DNA of 53,382 bases from JBGTGT01 sp051439375 (GCA_051439375.1 JBFRWB010000108.1:1-53382); one strand, 5' to 3'; positions 8,453-17,939 are shown, numbered from the stretch's first letter. Notes: a model not told the origin generated them from the sequence alone. Translations and numbers: made by a program.

Positions 8453-9388
8453 ATGACAAACCCTCAAAAACTAGAAAAAGTTGGCCTTTCCCTATCTAGT
8501 GGTGTCACGCTGTTTATGTCTATTTTAGGGATTTCTTTTGGTATTTGGATTGACTCTAATGCTATTTTACTCGATGGCTTTTTTAATGTGGTTAGCTTTT
8601 TAATGTCCATTGTGACTCTATGGGTAGCTTGGTTACAAACTCAACCAGAAAACCCCCGTTTCCAATTTGGTTATATTAGCTTTATTCCCTTAGTTAATTT
8701 AAGCAAAGGATTATTAATTTTTACCTTATCTTTATTTGCTTTAGTTTCAGCTATTAGTACTATCCTTCACGGGGGAAGAAGTCTTAATGCGAATGTTGCA
8801 GTGATTTACGCTTTAATCGCAGGAGTAGGATGTATAGTTACAGCTTTTATTCAAAGAAAAATGGCTACTCAAACTCGTTCAATTATGTTAACTATCGATG
8901 CTAAAAACTGGATTATTAATGGTTTAATTAGTCTTTCTGTTGGAATTGCATTTGGTTTAGTATCTTTGATAAAAAATACGGGTTTATCTTGGTTTATTCC
9001 CTATGCAGATTCTACCATTGTCACAGTTTTAGTTTTAGTTACGCTTCCTATACCGATACAAATTATTTTGCAAAACTTAAAACAATTACTTTTAGGCGCA
9101 CCAAATAGTGAGTTACAACAGCAAATCAAACAGATTTTTGAATCTGCTTCCCAAGAATTTGCAAGAGAAAAGTATTGGTTAAGAACAACTCAAATTGGTA
9201 ATTATATTTTTGTTAGTATTTATTGGTTATTACCTTCTAACTGTGAACATTATACTGTTAGGGAATTTGATCAGATTAGAGAGACAGTTGTTACGGCGTT
9301 TCAGGAAACCTTTTCAGAATTAATTGTTGATATTATTTTTACACAGCAGTCAAAATGGGCAGATGATGTGGAAATAACTGATGATTGA
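8453..9388 (+). CDS. Cation diffusion facilitator-like transporter
   Basis: Integral membrane protein of 311 residues with about six transmembrane helices in the first 215 residues, then a soluble C-terminal domain. The overall pattern, including LDGFFNVVSFLMSIVTLWVA in TM2, resembles CDF (ZitB/FieF-like) transporters. The metal-binding HxxxD motifs of classical members are not seen: TM2 has D-G-F-F-N and the later TM5 segment has DAKNW. It may therefore carry a different substrate or be a divergent subfamily. It converges on the restriction-modification gene 17 bp away. Confidence 0.7.
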   Translation: MTNPQKLEKVGLSLSSGVTLFMSILGISFGIWIDSNAILLDGFFNVVSFLMSIVTLWVAWLQTQPENPRFQFGYISFIPLVNLSKGLLIFTLSLFALVSAISTILHGGRSLNANVAVIYALIAGVGCIVTAFIQRKMATQTRSIMLTIDAKNWIINGLISLSVGIAFGLVSLIKNTGLSWFIPYADSTIVTVLVLVTLPIPIQIILQNLKQLLLGAPNSELQQQIKQIFESASQEFAREKYWLRTTQIGNYIFVSIYWLLPSNCEHYTVREFDQIRETVVTAFQETFSELIVDIIFTQQSKWADDVEITDD

Positions 9389-9405
9389 TCTAGTAAGAAA
9401 TTAGT

Positions 9406-11592
9406 TTAATTTTCTGTAATTGATGATAAGAGTTCATTCCATTTAATCTTATGAATTGCTTGAAGTTCTTGATCAGATTCAATTAATTTTGAGTAAATTG
9501 TGATAAAGTTATCAGGAGAACTCGCTAGTCTCAGATAATATTTAAGTGTAGGTAAAACTCCATTAATGATAACTTGACAACCGTGTTCTTGCTTAATATT
9601 ATTTATTTCTTCCTCAATTTCTGTAATTTCAGATAATTTTACATCAGCCGTTGAAAAAATGTAATATCTTCTAGGATTAAACATAATAATTTTTTCCTTC
9701 GCAATTCGTAGCATATTTAGATCAATTGGACGACCTTGTTTAATTTCTATCGCTTCTATCAAAGTCTTATTTTTATCTAAAATTTCTATATCTCCTGCAC
9801 TTTTCGATTTTCTATCAGAGGAAGTGTGACTTTGTAAATCTCGTAAACTGCAAGATTTATACCTTTCAACTTCTTTGATTAATTGTTGATACATAGCAAA
9901 AAAAGCTATGACAGGAAGTTTGGAAGCCCCATGAGTTTTATAATTAAAGGAAAAGTGAGTATTAAGACAGTTAATAATAGTCACTATATCAAATTTTTCA
10001 GGGTCATTGATCTTAACGATCTTAATTTTATTAGCTTGTACAACTTCTTTGACTTGTTGTAGCAGTAGAATTAAGATATCTTCAGCATACCAAGCTTCTT
10101 TTTCTACTAAATCAAGTAATTGTAAAAATGAATGTTTAACCTTTTTATTATTGATTTTTCCATTATAATCTAATGTATAAGGATAGGGTTGTTCTAAAGA
10201 GCGTGTTAACCATCCACTTTCAGCCATTGAAGGTAAACCTAATTCTTTTAGGGTTGGAGTTATATACTGCGTATCTATTGTTCTACCAGAAAATCCTCCC
10301 TGCATATTCGATTGATGGTATCTTATATCCTGATTGGGATACAGTATTTTATGGACTAACAAAGTAACTAAAACAGTATAAACTCCTTTTTGTTTGGAAG
10401 AGTTAGTAGCAATATTATTAATAAACTGTAAACACTCTTGGGGAAGTTTTCGCTTACTGTCGGTGATTTTATTGAGGTTATCAGTATCATGATAAACTTG
10501 TAGTAATTTTTCTTTGTGATTCATAAGGCTTAATCCTAGAATTTCTAATTGAATAGGTTGACGGGTAAGATAAGTATCTTGTCTATTATGAGAGACTTTA
10601 ATATCCTCTAGTAACTTTTGCTGTTGAATTTGAATTGCTAACTCATAAATCATAGGAATACAAACAGAATTTCCAATTTGTTTATAGCATTCTCCAAGGT
10701 TAGAATGACGCTTAAATGTAGCAGGAAATCCCATAATTCGATAACATTCGTTAATGGTTAACTTTCGCACTGCATTTTCGTTAGGGAGATAAATAAAGAA
10801 TCGGCCAGAGGTTTCTTGTGAGGGTAAAGTAGGATGGACACCTTTAACAGAATAGATACGATTCGGTTGTCTATGGACTCTAGAAAGATGTTCAGTATTT
10901 GGTCTAATTCCTGTTTTCCAGATATTTTTATTACGATATCCAACAAATATTAAACCAGATTTTTGCTTTTTAACCGTCTCAATTATTGTATATTCATCTG
11001 GCTTTAAATATTCAAACTTTCCTTCTTTATCTAAGTAGTCTTCAAGGGTAACCGTTAATTCTTTTTTGGGGATTAGATTAAAGTTAAATTTATGATTGAG
11101 CGTAGCAATAATAATAATTCTTTCTCTATTTTGTGGTAAGCCAAAATCTTTAGCATTTAGTAATTGATAATCGACTAAATAGCCTAAATCTTCTAGAGAA
11201 TAGAGAATTGTATCTAAGGTTTTACCTTTATTGAGATGTAATAGATGTTTGACATTTTCTAAGACAACAACTTTAGGCTTTTTTGCTGCAATAATTTCAC
11301 AAATATGAAAAAATAATGTTCCTCTTGTATCTTTAAATCCATTTCTTTTTCCTGAAATACTAAAAGGTTGACAAGGAAAACCTGCGGTTAATACATCATG
11401 ATTAGGGAGATTGTCAATTTCTAATTTAGTAATATCTTTTTCAGGTAAATCACCGAAATTATGGTAATAAACTTTTTGACAAGCTTCATTAATTTCACAA
11501 GAATAAGTACAGCGATAACCTGCTTTTTCAAAAGCGAGACGAAATCCTCCAATTCCTGCAAATAGATCAATAAATGTACGGGAATAAGTCAT
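9406..11592 (-). CDS. DNA cytosine-5 methyltransferase fused to restriction endonuclease
   Basis: One uninterrupted chain of 728 residues. Residues 1-325 are a complete C5-methyltransferase: SAM motif FAGIGGFRLAFE (11-22), catalytic Cys74 in TAGFPCQPFS, motif VI ENV (112-114), QNRER (154-158), a target-recognition stretch around 160-290, and GNSV (307-310). Residues about 345-728 are a separate domain with QGGFSGRTIDTQYITP (431-446) and a PD-(D/E)xK-type core: Asp601 (GDIEI) then Glu616-x-Lys618 (EAIEIKQG). This second half resembles SacI-type type II endonucleases from memory; the recognition site is not known. No separate restriction subunit, Vsr or controller gene is nearby. There is no HIP1 site in the gene, and it is AT-rich, which fits acquisition by transfer. 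Confidence 0.88.
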   Translation of the reverse strand: MTYSRTFIDLFAGIGGFRLAFEKAGYRCTYSCEINEACQKVYYHNFGDLPEKDITKLEIDNLPNHDVLTAGFPCQPFSISGKRNGFKDTRGTLFFHICEIIAAKKPKVVVLENVKHLLHLNKGKTLDTILYSLEDLGYLVDYQLLNAKDFGLPQNRERIIIIATLNHKFNFNLIPKKELTVTLEDYLDKEGKFEYLKPDEYTIIETVKKQKSGLIFVGYRNKNIWKTGIRPNTEHLSRVHRQPNRIYSVKGVHPTLPSQETSGRFFIYLPNENAVRKLTINECYRIMGFPATFKRHSNLGECYKQIGNSVCIPMIYELAIQIQQQKLLEDIKVSHNRQDTYLTRQPIQLEILGLSLMNHKEKLLQVYHDTDNLNKITDSKRKLPQECLQFINNIATNSSKQKGVYTVLVTLLVHKILYPNQDIRYHQSNMQGGFSGRTIDTQYITPTLKELGLPSMAESGWLTRSLEQPYPYTLDYNGKINNKKVKHSFLQLLDLVEKEAWYAEDILILLLQQVKEVVQANKIKIVKINDPEKFDIVTIINCLNTHFSFNYKTHGASKLPVIAFFAMYQQLIKEVERYKSCSLRDLQSHTSSDRKSKSAGDIEILDKNKTLIEAIEIKQGRPIDLNMLRIAKEKIIMFNPRRYYIFSTADVKLSEITEIEEEINNIKQEHGCQVIINGVLPTLKYYLRLASSPDNFITIYSKLIESDQELQAIHKIKWNELLSSITEN

Positions 11593-11730
11593 AAAGTTAT
11601 GTGGCTCTTTATACTCTATTTATTGTACTGTATAATCAGTAAATTGACGTTTTCAGCATAGTCTTATCTATAAAAGTTCTTGAATAATCATATGATACGA
11701 CAATGAGAGTTGCTATATATTAGATTAGCT

Positions 11731-12480
11731 TTATAAATGAGTTGGGGCTTCTAACTGTAACCAATCGGTTAATAAACTTTGTAAAATTATTGTGATATAA
11801 TTAATCAATTCTATCCTTACTTGAGCAACTTGAGGTGTTTTTTTGTTTACTTCTCCTAAGATTTGACAAGAACGTTCAAATGATAAAAAAGAGCTACTTA
11901 AAGCCATTAACAACTTTAAAACTTCTTTATCTGAAGCAGTATTAATACGATCACAAATAAAAATTAATCGTTGCAATAACTCCCATTCTTGTGTCTCTAA
12001 AGAATGAGAATTCTCTAAATAAAATAACCAAGGAATATTATTATTCAGCTTGGCTTGTTCTTGTGTCACTAAACGTTGTAAACTACAGCAACGAGCATAA
12101 GCATACTGACAAAAGAAAGCATTAAACTTTTTATAAGACTGATAATCAACTATTTTAGTGTAATTTTCCCTAATATATTGCCAATGAGTGGGAAATTTAA
12201 CTAACCATGTCATAAGGGTTGTTGGATAAGGGGAAAAGTCTAAATAGCCATCAGATTGAATAATTAAATGAAAGTCCCGATTAGGCTGTTTTTGGTAAGA
12301 CTTATAGAGTTTTTCTGCCAAAATTTGCGGTAATTCCCCTTCTTTAGCTGATAATTGAAAAGTGATCCCACAACGATAAGCAATTTGTTTAGGTATAGAT
12401 AAGCTAAAAATATTAGACTTGAGGGAGCTAATCTGATTTTTAGCCAACAGTATGGTTAAATTTTCTTTCAATTGTCCCAT
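11731..12480 (-). CDS. ArgRS-like DALR anticodon-binding protein without catalytic domain
   Basis: Protein of 249 residues. The segment FFCQYAYARCCSLQRLV matches the start of the DALR anticodon-binding domain of class I arginyl-tRNA synthetase (QYAHAR motif). The N-terminal 110 residues recall the ArgRS additional N-terminal domain. The HIGH and KMSKS catalytic elements are absent. The start was set at 12480 because the ATG overlaps the stop codon of the upstream gene (TAATG), a sign of translational coupling; two upstream ATGs would lie inside that gene. Possible roles are tRNA binding or a structural partner; function unknown. Confidence 0.7.
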   Translation of the reverse strand: MGQLKENLTILLAKNQISSLKSNIFSLSIPKQIAYRCGITFQLSAKEGELPQILAEKLYKSYQKQPNRDFHLIIQSDGYLDFSPYPTTLMTWLVKFPTHWQYIRENYTKIVDYQSYKKFNAFFCQYAYARCCSLQRLVTQEQAKLNNNIPWLFYLENSHSLETQEWELLQRLIFICDRINTASDKEVLKLLMALSSSFLSFERSCQILGEVNKKTPQVAQVRIELINYITIILQSLLTDWLQLEAPTHL

Positions 12481-13607
12481 TAACGAATAGTTTGCCATTT
12501 TTCTAGCCATTTAGCTAATTCTGAGCGTTTAACCCTTGATTGTGTTTTCGGTAATTGAAGTAGCGATCGCAAATCTTGGCTAGATTTTCCCGTTTTTTGA
12601 CTCCAAGAATTTATTAGAGGTGTTAAAGAAGCAGAGGACTCTGATTTTATGCCTAGTTGTTCTGTAAGCTTATTTTTTTCATCTTTTGCAATCGTTTTCA
12701 TCACAAAATCATGTTGTTCGGCTTTTTCCAATGCACCCGCTAAAGCATCAATATAGGAACGACTATTATTTACGATAGGAGAATCTATTGTTTTTAACCG
12801 TCCAAAGGAACGATTTTTAGCCCATAACATGACGACTAAAATAATAATAAGCTGAATAAATACTAGCCAAAAGGGGGTTTTCTGTAAATAAGACCACAAA
12901 TTTTCTCCTACTTCTTCGGTTAAGGTTTCTGTATCCCGATAACCGTGTAAATATTCATCAATAAAAATTGGATAACCTGATTGAGTAACAATTTCCTTTA
13001 AAAATTCATAATTTCCCGCAGCATTTTGATAAGCATTTGCGCCTAAATCTGGTGTGGTGGCTAAAATTAATTCGCCTTTTCCCCACGATAAACGAGAAAC
13101 AATTGCGCCAAATTCGTCCCCTAGGAGGGTTTCTGCACTTAAATTAGCCAGTTTAATATTAGGCTGGTTAGGATGATTAATTGTTAAGAAAGAATCTTTA
13201 ATGCGGTTGTAGCGTCGGGTGGTTTCGATCAATACTTTACCATGGGGAGTTGAATGGGTACTTTTAAAAGGGGCAGAGGTAACTGGTTTACGAATCCCTA
13301 AAAGAATGAGATTATTCCCTTTTTTTACCCAATTCTGTTCTTCTTCGCTCAATGTATCGATTAAATTTCCATGAACTCTAATTAAAGTTAAAGGTTTCTC
13401 TGTTGGTAACCGATTAAACGGTTTTCTCCATTGTTCAATGTCAATATTGCGATCGCTCATCCATTGATACCACGCCCCATAATCTGCTGAACGACGGCCA
13501 TAGGTTGATCCCTGTGTCACCGAAGACTGAGTGGGTGCAAATACAAAAGTTAGTAGTAAAACAACGCCCAAGGCGATTAAACTGAGAATGAGTGAGCGAC
13601 GTTTCAT
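12480..13607 (-). CDS. DUF4350-containing membrane protein
   Basis: Membrane-anchored protein of 375 residues. It has an N-terminal transmembrane helix (about residues 7-24), a large extracytoplasmic DUF4350-type domain (about 30-230, with GNNLILLGIRKP and WGKGELILATTPDLG), a second helix (about 247-264, FWLVFIQLIIILVVMLW), and a cytoplasmic tail. Such proteins often accompany MoxR/DUF58 clusters, but none is seen here. Its stop codon overlaps the ATG of the DALR-domain gene, so the two form a coupled pair on the minus strand. Function unknown. Confidence 0.75.
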   Translation of the reverse strand: MKRRSLILSLIALGVVLLLTFVFAPTQSSVTQGSTYGRRSADYGAWYQWMSDRNIDIEQWRKPFNRLPTEKPLTLIRVHGNLIDTLSEEEQNWVKKGNNLILLGIRKPVTSAPFKSTHSTPHGKVLIETTRRYNRIKDSFLTINHPNQPNIKLANLSAETLLGDEFGAIVSRLSWGKGELILATTPDLGANAYQNAAGNYEFLKEIVTQSGYPIFIDEYLHGYRDTETLTEEVGENLWSYLQKTPFWLVFIQLIIILVVMLWAKNRSFGRLKTIDSPIVNNSRSYIDALAGALEKAEQHDFVMKTIAKDEKNKLTEQLGIKSESSASLTPLINSWSQKTGKSSQDLRSLLQLPKTQSRVKRSELAKWLEKWQTIR

Positions 13608-13703
13608 AAATAATATGCAAGCAAAAAGCTACTACCGACAGGATAGCAAAAGTGCAAGGGTAGTAGCCTAAGAGTAAATAAATTGTTAGATATCAAAGCT
13701 TTC

Positions 13704-14105
13704 TTAGTCTAAAAATCCCATTAAAGTAGCAGGATCATCGATATCGTTGGGTGCAACAGGACGATCACCCATTACAGTATAGGTTTCGCTAATTTGAAGA
13801 TGACTCGATACAATCGGGCGACTTCCTGAAATTGTTAATGTTCCTTTCACATCTAACCCACTGGCCACAACAGGGCGATCGCCATCTACTGAGTGGTAGG
13901 TATTAACTACATCAAGGTGACTCGCTTCAATGGGACGATTTCCCGGTAATGCGATGGGTCCGGGTTTTTCTTCTTTGACAGATAAGGCCATCGTTTCCTT
14001 ACCATTTGCTGCTTTAGGGGTCTTGCGACTTCTTGAGGCTGTGGCTGTGGGGGCTTTTTCAGTTTCTAGGACTGAATTTCCATTGGTTGCCGTCTTTTCC
14101 ACCAT
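13704..14105 (-). CDS. Cyanobacterial protein with GxRPIxxSxL repeats
   Basis: Protein of 133 residues with a basic, Ala/Thr-rich N-terminal third (about 1-45, likely disordered) and four tandem repeats of about 20 residues: GNRPIEASHLDV, GDRPVVASGLDV, GSRPIVSSHLQI and GDRPVAPNDIDD. The repeat length and hydrophobic spacing suggest stacked beta-strands or a small beta-solenoid. There is no signal peptide or membrane segment. A long AT-rich gap follows upstream. I recognise it as a cyanobacterial conserved hypothetical; no function is known to me. Confidence 0.75.
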   Translation of the reverse strand: MVEKTATNGNSVLETEKAPTATASRSRKTPKAANGKETMALSVKEEKPGPIALPGNRPIEASHLDVVNTYHSVDGDRPVVASGLDVKGTLTISGSRPIVSSHLQISETYTVMGDRPVAPNDIDDPATLMGFLD

Positions 14106-14358
14106 AATATTAATGACTCCAGTTGTTTAATTGCATTAAATCGGTCGATAAAGCCTAGAGAAAAGGGTTTTCTTAATTATAATTTAAGATTGTCTTTTTC
14201 TATCTTAATCTTAAAGATACATTGATTTTGGACGTTTTGTAATAGGGACTACTTAAAGATAACGATTAGTTTTGCTTATCAGTGAACAGTTACCAAAAAC
14301 TAGCAATTTGTAATCAATTATCCATTATCTATTGATAAAACTTACTTTTAGACAAAAA

Positions 14359-15252
14359 ATGGTTAACCGATGGCGCATCAGTTTAATACTAATCCTTGGT
14401 ATTTTAGCAGTTTCTACATCAGCAATTTGGATTCGCTTGTCTTTTGCTGCTGCTAACTCCAAAGGAGTCCCCTTTAGTCTCTTTTTAGCGGCAAGTCGTC
14501 TAATCTTAGCCTCTCTGTTGTTATTACCAACATGGCGTAAGTTTAAAGGAATTAATGCCCCTGTGGGGAGCTATTTTTGGGCAATTGGGGCAGGAATCAC
14601 CTTAGCAGTTCATTTTGCTGCATGGATTACCTCTTTATCCCATACATCTATCGCTGCTTCCACCGTTATCGTTACCACTAACCCTGTGTGGGTATCTCTC
14701 CTTGCTTGGTGGGGATGGGGAGAAAGCATTTCTTTAACGACAATGGGAGGAATTGCGATCGCACTTTTGGGAGGTGGGGTAATTGTCGGGTTAGATTCGG
14801 GGATAAATATGGGAAATAATCCTTTATTGGGCAATTGTCTGGCATTAATTGGGGCTTGGATGGTTAGTTTTTATTTATTGTTCGGTAGAGAAGCCCAACG
14901 TCAAGGATTACAATTGAATCAATATATCATCATTGCTTATACAACCGCAGCGTTAATTTTATTACCCTTTCCTCTATTGTTTCAAGGTGGATATAACGGA
15001 TATCCTCCGATTGTGTATTTTTATATTCTTTTGATGGCAGTCTTCCCACAATTAATCGGACACACGGCGTTTAATTGGGCAATGAATCAGATTTCAGCGA
15101 CTGTTGTTACTTTAACAATTTTATTTGAACCAGTAGTAGCTAGTCTGTTAGGGATGATTGTTTTTCAGGAAATTCCCCCCATTCAGGTGATTATAGGGGG
15201 AATCATTATTTTAATAGGGGTAGCAGTTGCTATTCTGGGTAAAAAGTCTTAA
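14359..15252 (+). CDS. EamA/DMT-family transporter
   Basis: Drug/metabolite transporter superfamily permease, 297 residues, with ten predicted transmembrane helices arranged as two EamA repeats (about 10-140 and 160-295). Characteristic stretches are SFAAANSKGVPFSLFLAASR in the first repeat and FNWAMNQISATVVTLTIL plus EPVVASLLGMIVFQE in the second, the usual EamA signature near the end. The ATG at 14359 was preferred to a TTG 27 bp upstream. The substrate is unknown; relatives export amino acids or metabolites. Its 3' end overlaps the end of cpcT by 4 bp, in convergent orientation. Confidence 0.88.
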   Translation: MVNRWRISLILILGILAVSTSAIWIRLSFAAANSKGVPFSLFLAASRLILASLLLLPTWRKFKGINAPVGSYFWAIGAGITLAVHFAAWITSLSHTSIAASTVIVTTNPVWVSLLAWWGWGESISLTTMGGIAIALLGGGVIVGLDSGINMGNNPLLGNCLALIGAWMVSFYLLFGREAQRQGLQLNQYIIIAYTTAALILLPFPLLFQGGYNGYPPIVYFYILLMAVFPQLIGHTAFNWAMNQISATVVTLTILFEPVVASLLGMIVFQEIPPIQVIIGGIIILIGVAVAILGKKS

Positions 15253-15839
15253 AAATCTACTTCGTTAGCAAAACTTTCCCTGCGACGGAAATGAAATGCA
15301 CCTGCGACTGATCCCCACACTAATTCATCTGTTTCAGGATCATAACCCCGATCAAGACTTAAGAGTTCATTTTCATTGACTTCAAAGCTATTTTCGAGAT
15401 AAGTCGTCTTATTGTTGCGAACTACGATACATTGTTTCCCCGGTTTGACAATTCCTTTAAAATGCGTTCCTGTCCATTCCACATTCATATCGCAGCCAGA
15501 TAGTTGCTCAATGCTATCAGGCGTAATATTCTGTAGTCTTTTAGGCGCACGAGCAGCCCCCCAGAAGCTTTCCTCATCTTTAACCTTGTAATTCTCTAAT
15601 TCAATACGATTATCGACAATTTTGAGCTTAAAGACCCGTAAACGGTAGGGACGATTAATCAAGAAATCATAAGCCTGTTCTAAGAATAGGGCGGGTTCTC
15701 CCAATTGAGCAAGGGGTAAAGGACGGACACAGACGCGAATATGGGCAAAAAAAGGAGGATTTGCTAAGGCTTGGTCTTGATTACTGAAATCTGCCGACAT
15801 CCATTGGGCTAGTGTTTTAATATCTGTTGCGTGAGGCAT
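15249..15839 (-). CDS. cpcT: Phycobiliprotein chromophore lyase, CpcT/CpeT family
   Basis: Lyase that attaches phycocyanobilin to the C-terminal cysteine of phycocyanin beta (Cys-beta153/155) in CpcT members. It has 196 residues, the family's usual length. Recognisable segments are FFAHIRVCVRPLP, PALFLEQAYDF, YRLRVFKLK, ESFWGAA, GCDMNVEW and DRGYDPETDELVWGS, matching the ten-stranded CpcT barrel. The gene stands alone, away from any phycobilisome operon in the window, as is common for cpcT. A CpeT-like role is possible if the organism makes phycoerythrin. Confidence 0.88.
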   Translation of the reverse strand: MPHATDIKTLAQWMSADFSNQDQALANPPFFAHIRVCVRPLPLAQLGEPALFLEQAYDFLINRPYRLRVFKLKIVDNRIELENYKVKDEESFWGAARAPKRLQNITPDSIEQLSGCDMNVEWTGTHFKGIVKPGKQCIVVRNNKTTYLENSFEVNENELLSLDRGYDPETDELVWGSVAGAFHFRRRESFANEVDF

Positions 15840-15887
15840 AAAATCTTATATGGTAACGACTTTTTATTTTAACCGAAATTAATAAAT

Positions 15888-16358
15888 ATGATGACGCAAC
15901 CCATTTACGAAACCCCTAAAATTATTACATGGACTCAGCATCTTCTCGATAGCTATTATACGCTTGTTGGGAAGCAACTCATCCCCCGAAAAAATGACCC
16001 AATTATTGAAGCAAAAGAGATATTCTTTGCACCGTTTGTGGTGGTATCTCACGGTACAGAATCTGATCCTATTTTTAACTATGGTAACCAAATTGCCTTA
16101 GAGTTATGGGAGATAAATTGGGAAGATTTTACGCACACTCCTTCTCGATACTCTGCGGAAACTGAACAACGAGAAACAAGGGAAGCTACCTTAAATAAGG
16201 CGCAACAGCAAGGTTATATTGATAATTATCAAGGAATTCGTATTTCTAGTAGTGGAAAACGCTTTCAAATTCAACAAGCTACCCTTTGGAATGTCTTTGA
16301 TAAAAATGACAAACTTATCGGCCAAGCTGCTACTATTCCTCAATGGACATTTATTTAG
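15888..16358 (+). CDS. MEKHLA domain protein
   Basis: Protein of 156 residues matching the MEKHLA domain, a PAS-like fold also found at the end of plant HD-ZIP III proteins. Features seen are the N-terminal helix TWTQHLLDSYYTLVGKQLI, the VVSHGTESDPIFNYGN segment with its GN/NYGN loop, ALELWEINWEDFTHTPSR, and the C-terminal IRISSSGKRFQIQQATLWNV strand pair. Cyanobacterial members are usually single-domain like this one. It may sense a small ligand or redox state; that is inference. It starts 48 bp from divergent cpcT, so the two may share a promoter region. Confidence 0.88.
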   Translation: MMTQPIYETPKIITWTQHLLDSYYTLVGKQLIPRKNDPIIEAKEIFFAPFVVVSHGTESDPIFNYGNQIALELWEINWEDFTHTPSRYSAETEQRETREATLNKAQQQGYIDNYQGIRISSSGKRFQIQQATLWNVFDKNDKLIGQAATIPQWTFI

Positions 16359-16406
16359 TTGTCTATTTTCAGGAAAAAATATCAGAAGAATAGACAATGT
16401 AGAAAC

Positions 16407-16754
16407 TTATTGATTCCTAAAAATATCTGCTAATTTAGCAGCGATCGCACTTACTGATTCATTACCTTGTCCTGCTACCATAAAAACAACTACCATTTGT
16501 TTGGTAGAAGTCTGACGACAAAGGATCATTCCTTTATAATCATTCCATGTTCCTGCGACGAAATCTCCTCCTTTTGTACTCACTGTCATAGGAGATTTTG
16601 CTATGGTTTCTTCTGCGTTTTCTAAGCATTCTTGGGGGGATAAATCTAATAAATCTGTTGCCACCGTGGAAATCTTCGGCGGCTCTGCTAAACTCAGTTT
16701 AGGGAGACTGAATAAGAGAGTAAAAAGAGTTAAAACGGTTGTTAATTTTTGCAT
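16407..16754 (-). CDS. Small secreted protein
   Basis: Protein of 115 residues. The start at 16754 (MQKLTTVLTLFTLLFSL) gives a clean Sec signal peptide with a likely cleavage after SLA at about residue 23; an upstream ATG at 16793 would add 13 residues ahead of it. The mature part has two cysteines (in QECLEN and LCRQTS), possibly a disulfide, and a predicted alpha/beta fold. It converges on the MEKHLA gene. I do not recognise the family; a periplasmic or exported location is the only supported inference. Confidence 0.7.
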   Translation of the reverse strand: MQKLTTVLTLFTLLFSLPKLSLAEPPKISTVATDLLDLSPQECLENAEETIAKSPMTVSTKGGDFVAGTWNDYKGMILCRQTSTKQMVVVFMVAGQGNESVSAIAAKLADIFRNQ

Positions 16755-16853
16755 AAGTGAGATGATAACCATTGTAAAACAAGTTTCAATCATTACTGAG
16801 TAAGAACTGTTTGCAAAACAATTCCTACCGATTCAGTTATAGTCAATACCTTG

Positions 16854-17939
16854 TTAAGAGGAAGAAGAGACTAACGCTTGGGGTTTGGCGAAAATCATGC
16901 GGCCAGCAGAAGTTTGTAAAGACGAAGTAACAATGACACAAGCTTCATTTCCCACATAATCTCTCCCTTCTTCTACTACTACCATTGTTCCATCTTCAAG
17001 ATAACCGATTCCTTGGGTGGGTTCTTTCCCTTGTTTAAGAATTTTTAGATCAAGGGTATCACCGGGGAGATAAATGGGACGAATGGCCTGTGCAATATCA
17101 TTGACATTAAGAATGGTGACTTTTTGTAGGTTGGCCACCTTACTTAAGTTGTAATCATTGGTTAGCAGTGTCCCATTGATTTCTTGTGCCAAATGGACTA
17201 ACTTAGCATCAACAGTAGAAATATCTTCATAGTCAGCCGAATGAATCACAATTCGCTCTGGAAAGGCTTCTTGCATCCGATTAAGAATATCTAATCCCCG
17301 TCGGCCTCGTACCCGTTTTTGGTCGTTACTGGCATCAGCCAATTGTTGCAATTCCTGTAAGATAAATTGGGGAACAAGTATCTGACCTTCAACAAATCCA
17401 GTATCCAATAACTGTTCAATACGACCGTCAATAATACAACTGGTATCAATCACTTTCGTTGTTGCAGGTTCTAATGTTCCTTCAGCAACTAACAAACTTT
17501 CAATGCTATTAGGATTAATTAGGCGCAAAAAGGTGCGTCCATGGGTATCTGCTAGGCTAATCCCCAAGAAAGAGAACATGACGCTCCCTAAAATGGCCAT
17601 AGCAGGTTTAACAAAGCCTAATTCTTGAGGAATGGGAAGTAAAAAGATGGGGGCTAAGATAAGGTTAGCGATTAATAAGCCAATCACCAAGCCCACCGCA
17701 CGGGTCAAAATAACTTCGATAGGGGTTTGACGAATTTTCGCTTCTAGACGACGATAGGTGGTTTGTACGACTAGACCAACGGCTAATCCAATGATAGACA
17801 TAAATCCGGCAGCTAACCATCTTAATGCGTCCATATTGGAGATTTGTGCTTGAACCGAAGGAGGAAGCAACTCTACACTATCGTAGCCCACACCAGCGAT
17901 CGCAATGACGAATAATAAAATTATAATGGCATCTAACAT
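16854..17939 (-). CDS. PIN/TRAM domain integral membrane protein
   Basis: Protein of 361 residues related to Bacillus YacL. Four transmembrane helices fill about residues 1-135. A PIN nuclease-fold domain follows (about 160-290) starting VIDTSCIIDGRI, with acidic residues in LQELQQLAD, STVDAKLVHLA and LLTNDYNL that match the PIN metal site. A TRAM domain (about 295-355, with GIGYLEDGTMVVVEEGR) ends the chain. A membrane-tethered RNase or RNA-binding role is likely from the family; the target is unknown. It is conserved across cyanobacteria. Confidence 0.9.
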   Translation of the reverse strand: MLDAIIILLFVIAIAGVGYDSVELLPPSVQAQISNMDALRWLAAGFMSIIGLAVGLVVQTTYRRLEAKIRQTPIEVILTRAVGLVIGLLIANLILAPIFLLPIPQELGFVKPAMAILGSVMFSFLGISLADTHGRTFLRLINPNSIESLLVAEGTLEPATTKVIDTSCIIDGRIEQLLDTGFVEGQILVPQFILQELQQLADASNDQKRVRGRRGLDILNRMQEAFPERIVIHSADYEDISTVDAKLVHLAQEINGTLLTNDYNLSKVANLQKVTILNVNDIAQAIRPIYLPGDTLDLKILKQGKEPTQGIGYLEDGTMVVVEEGRDYVGNEACVIVTSSLQTSAGRMIFAKPQALVSSSS

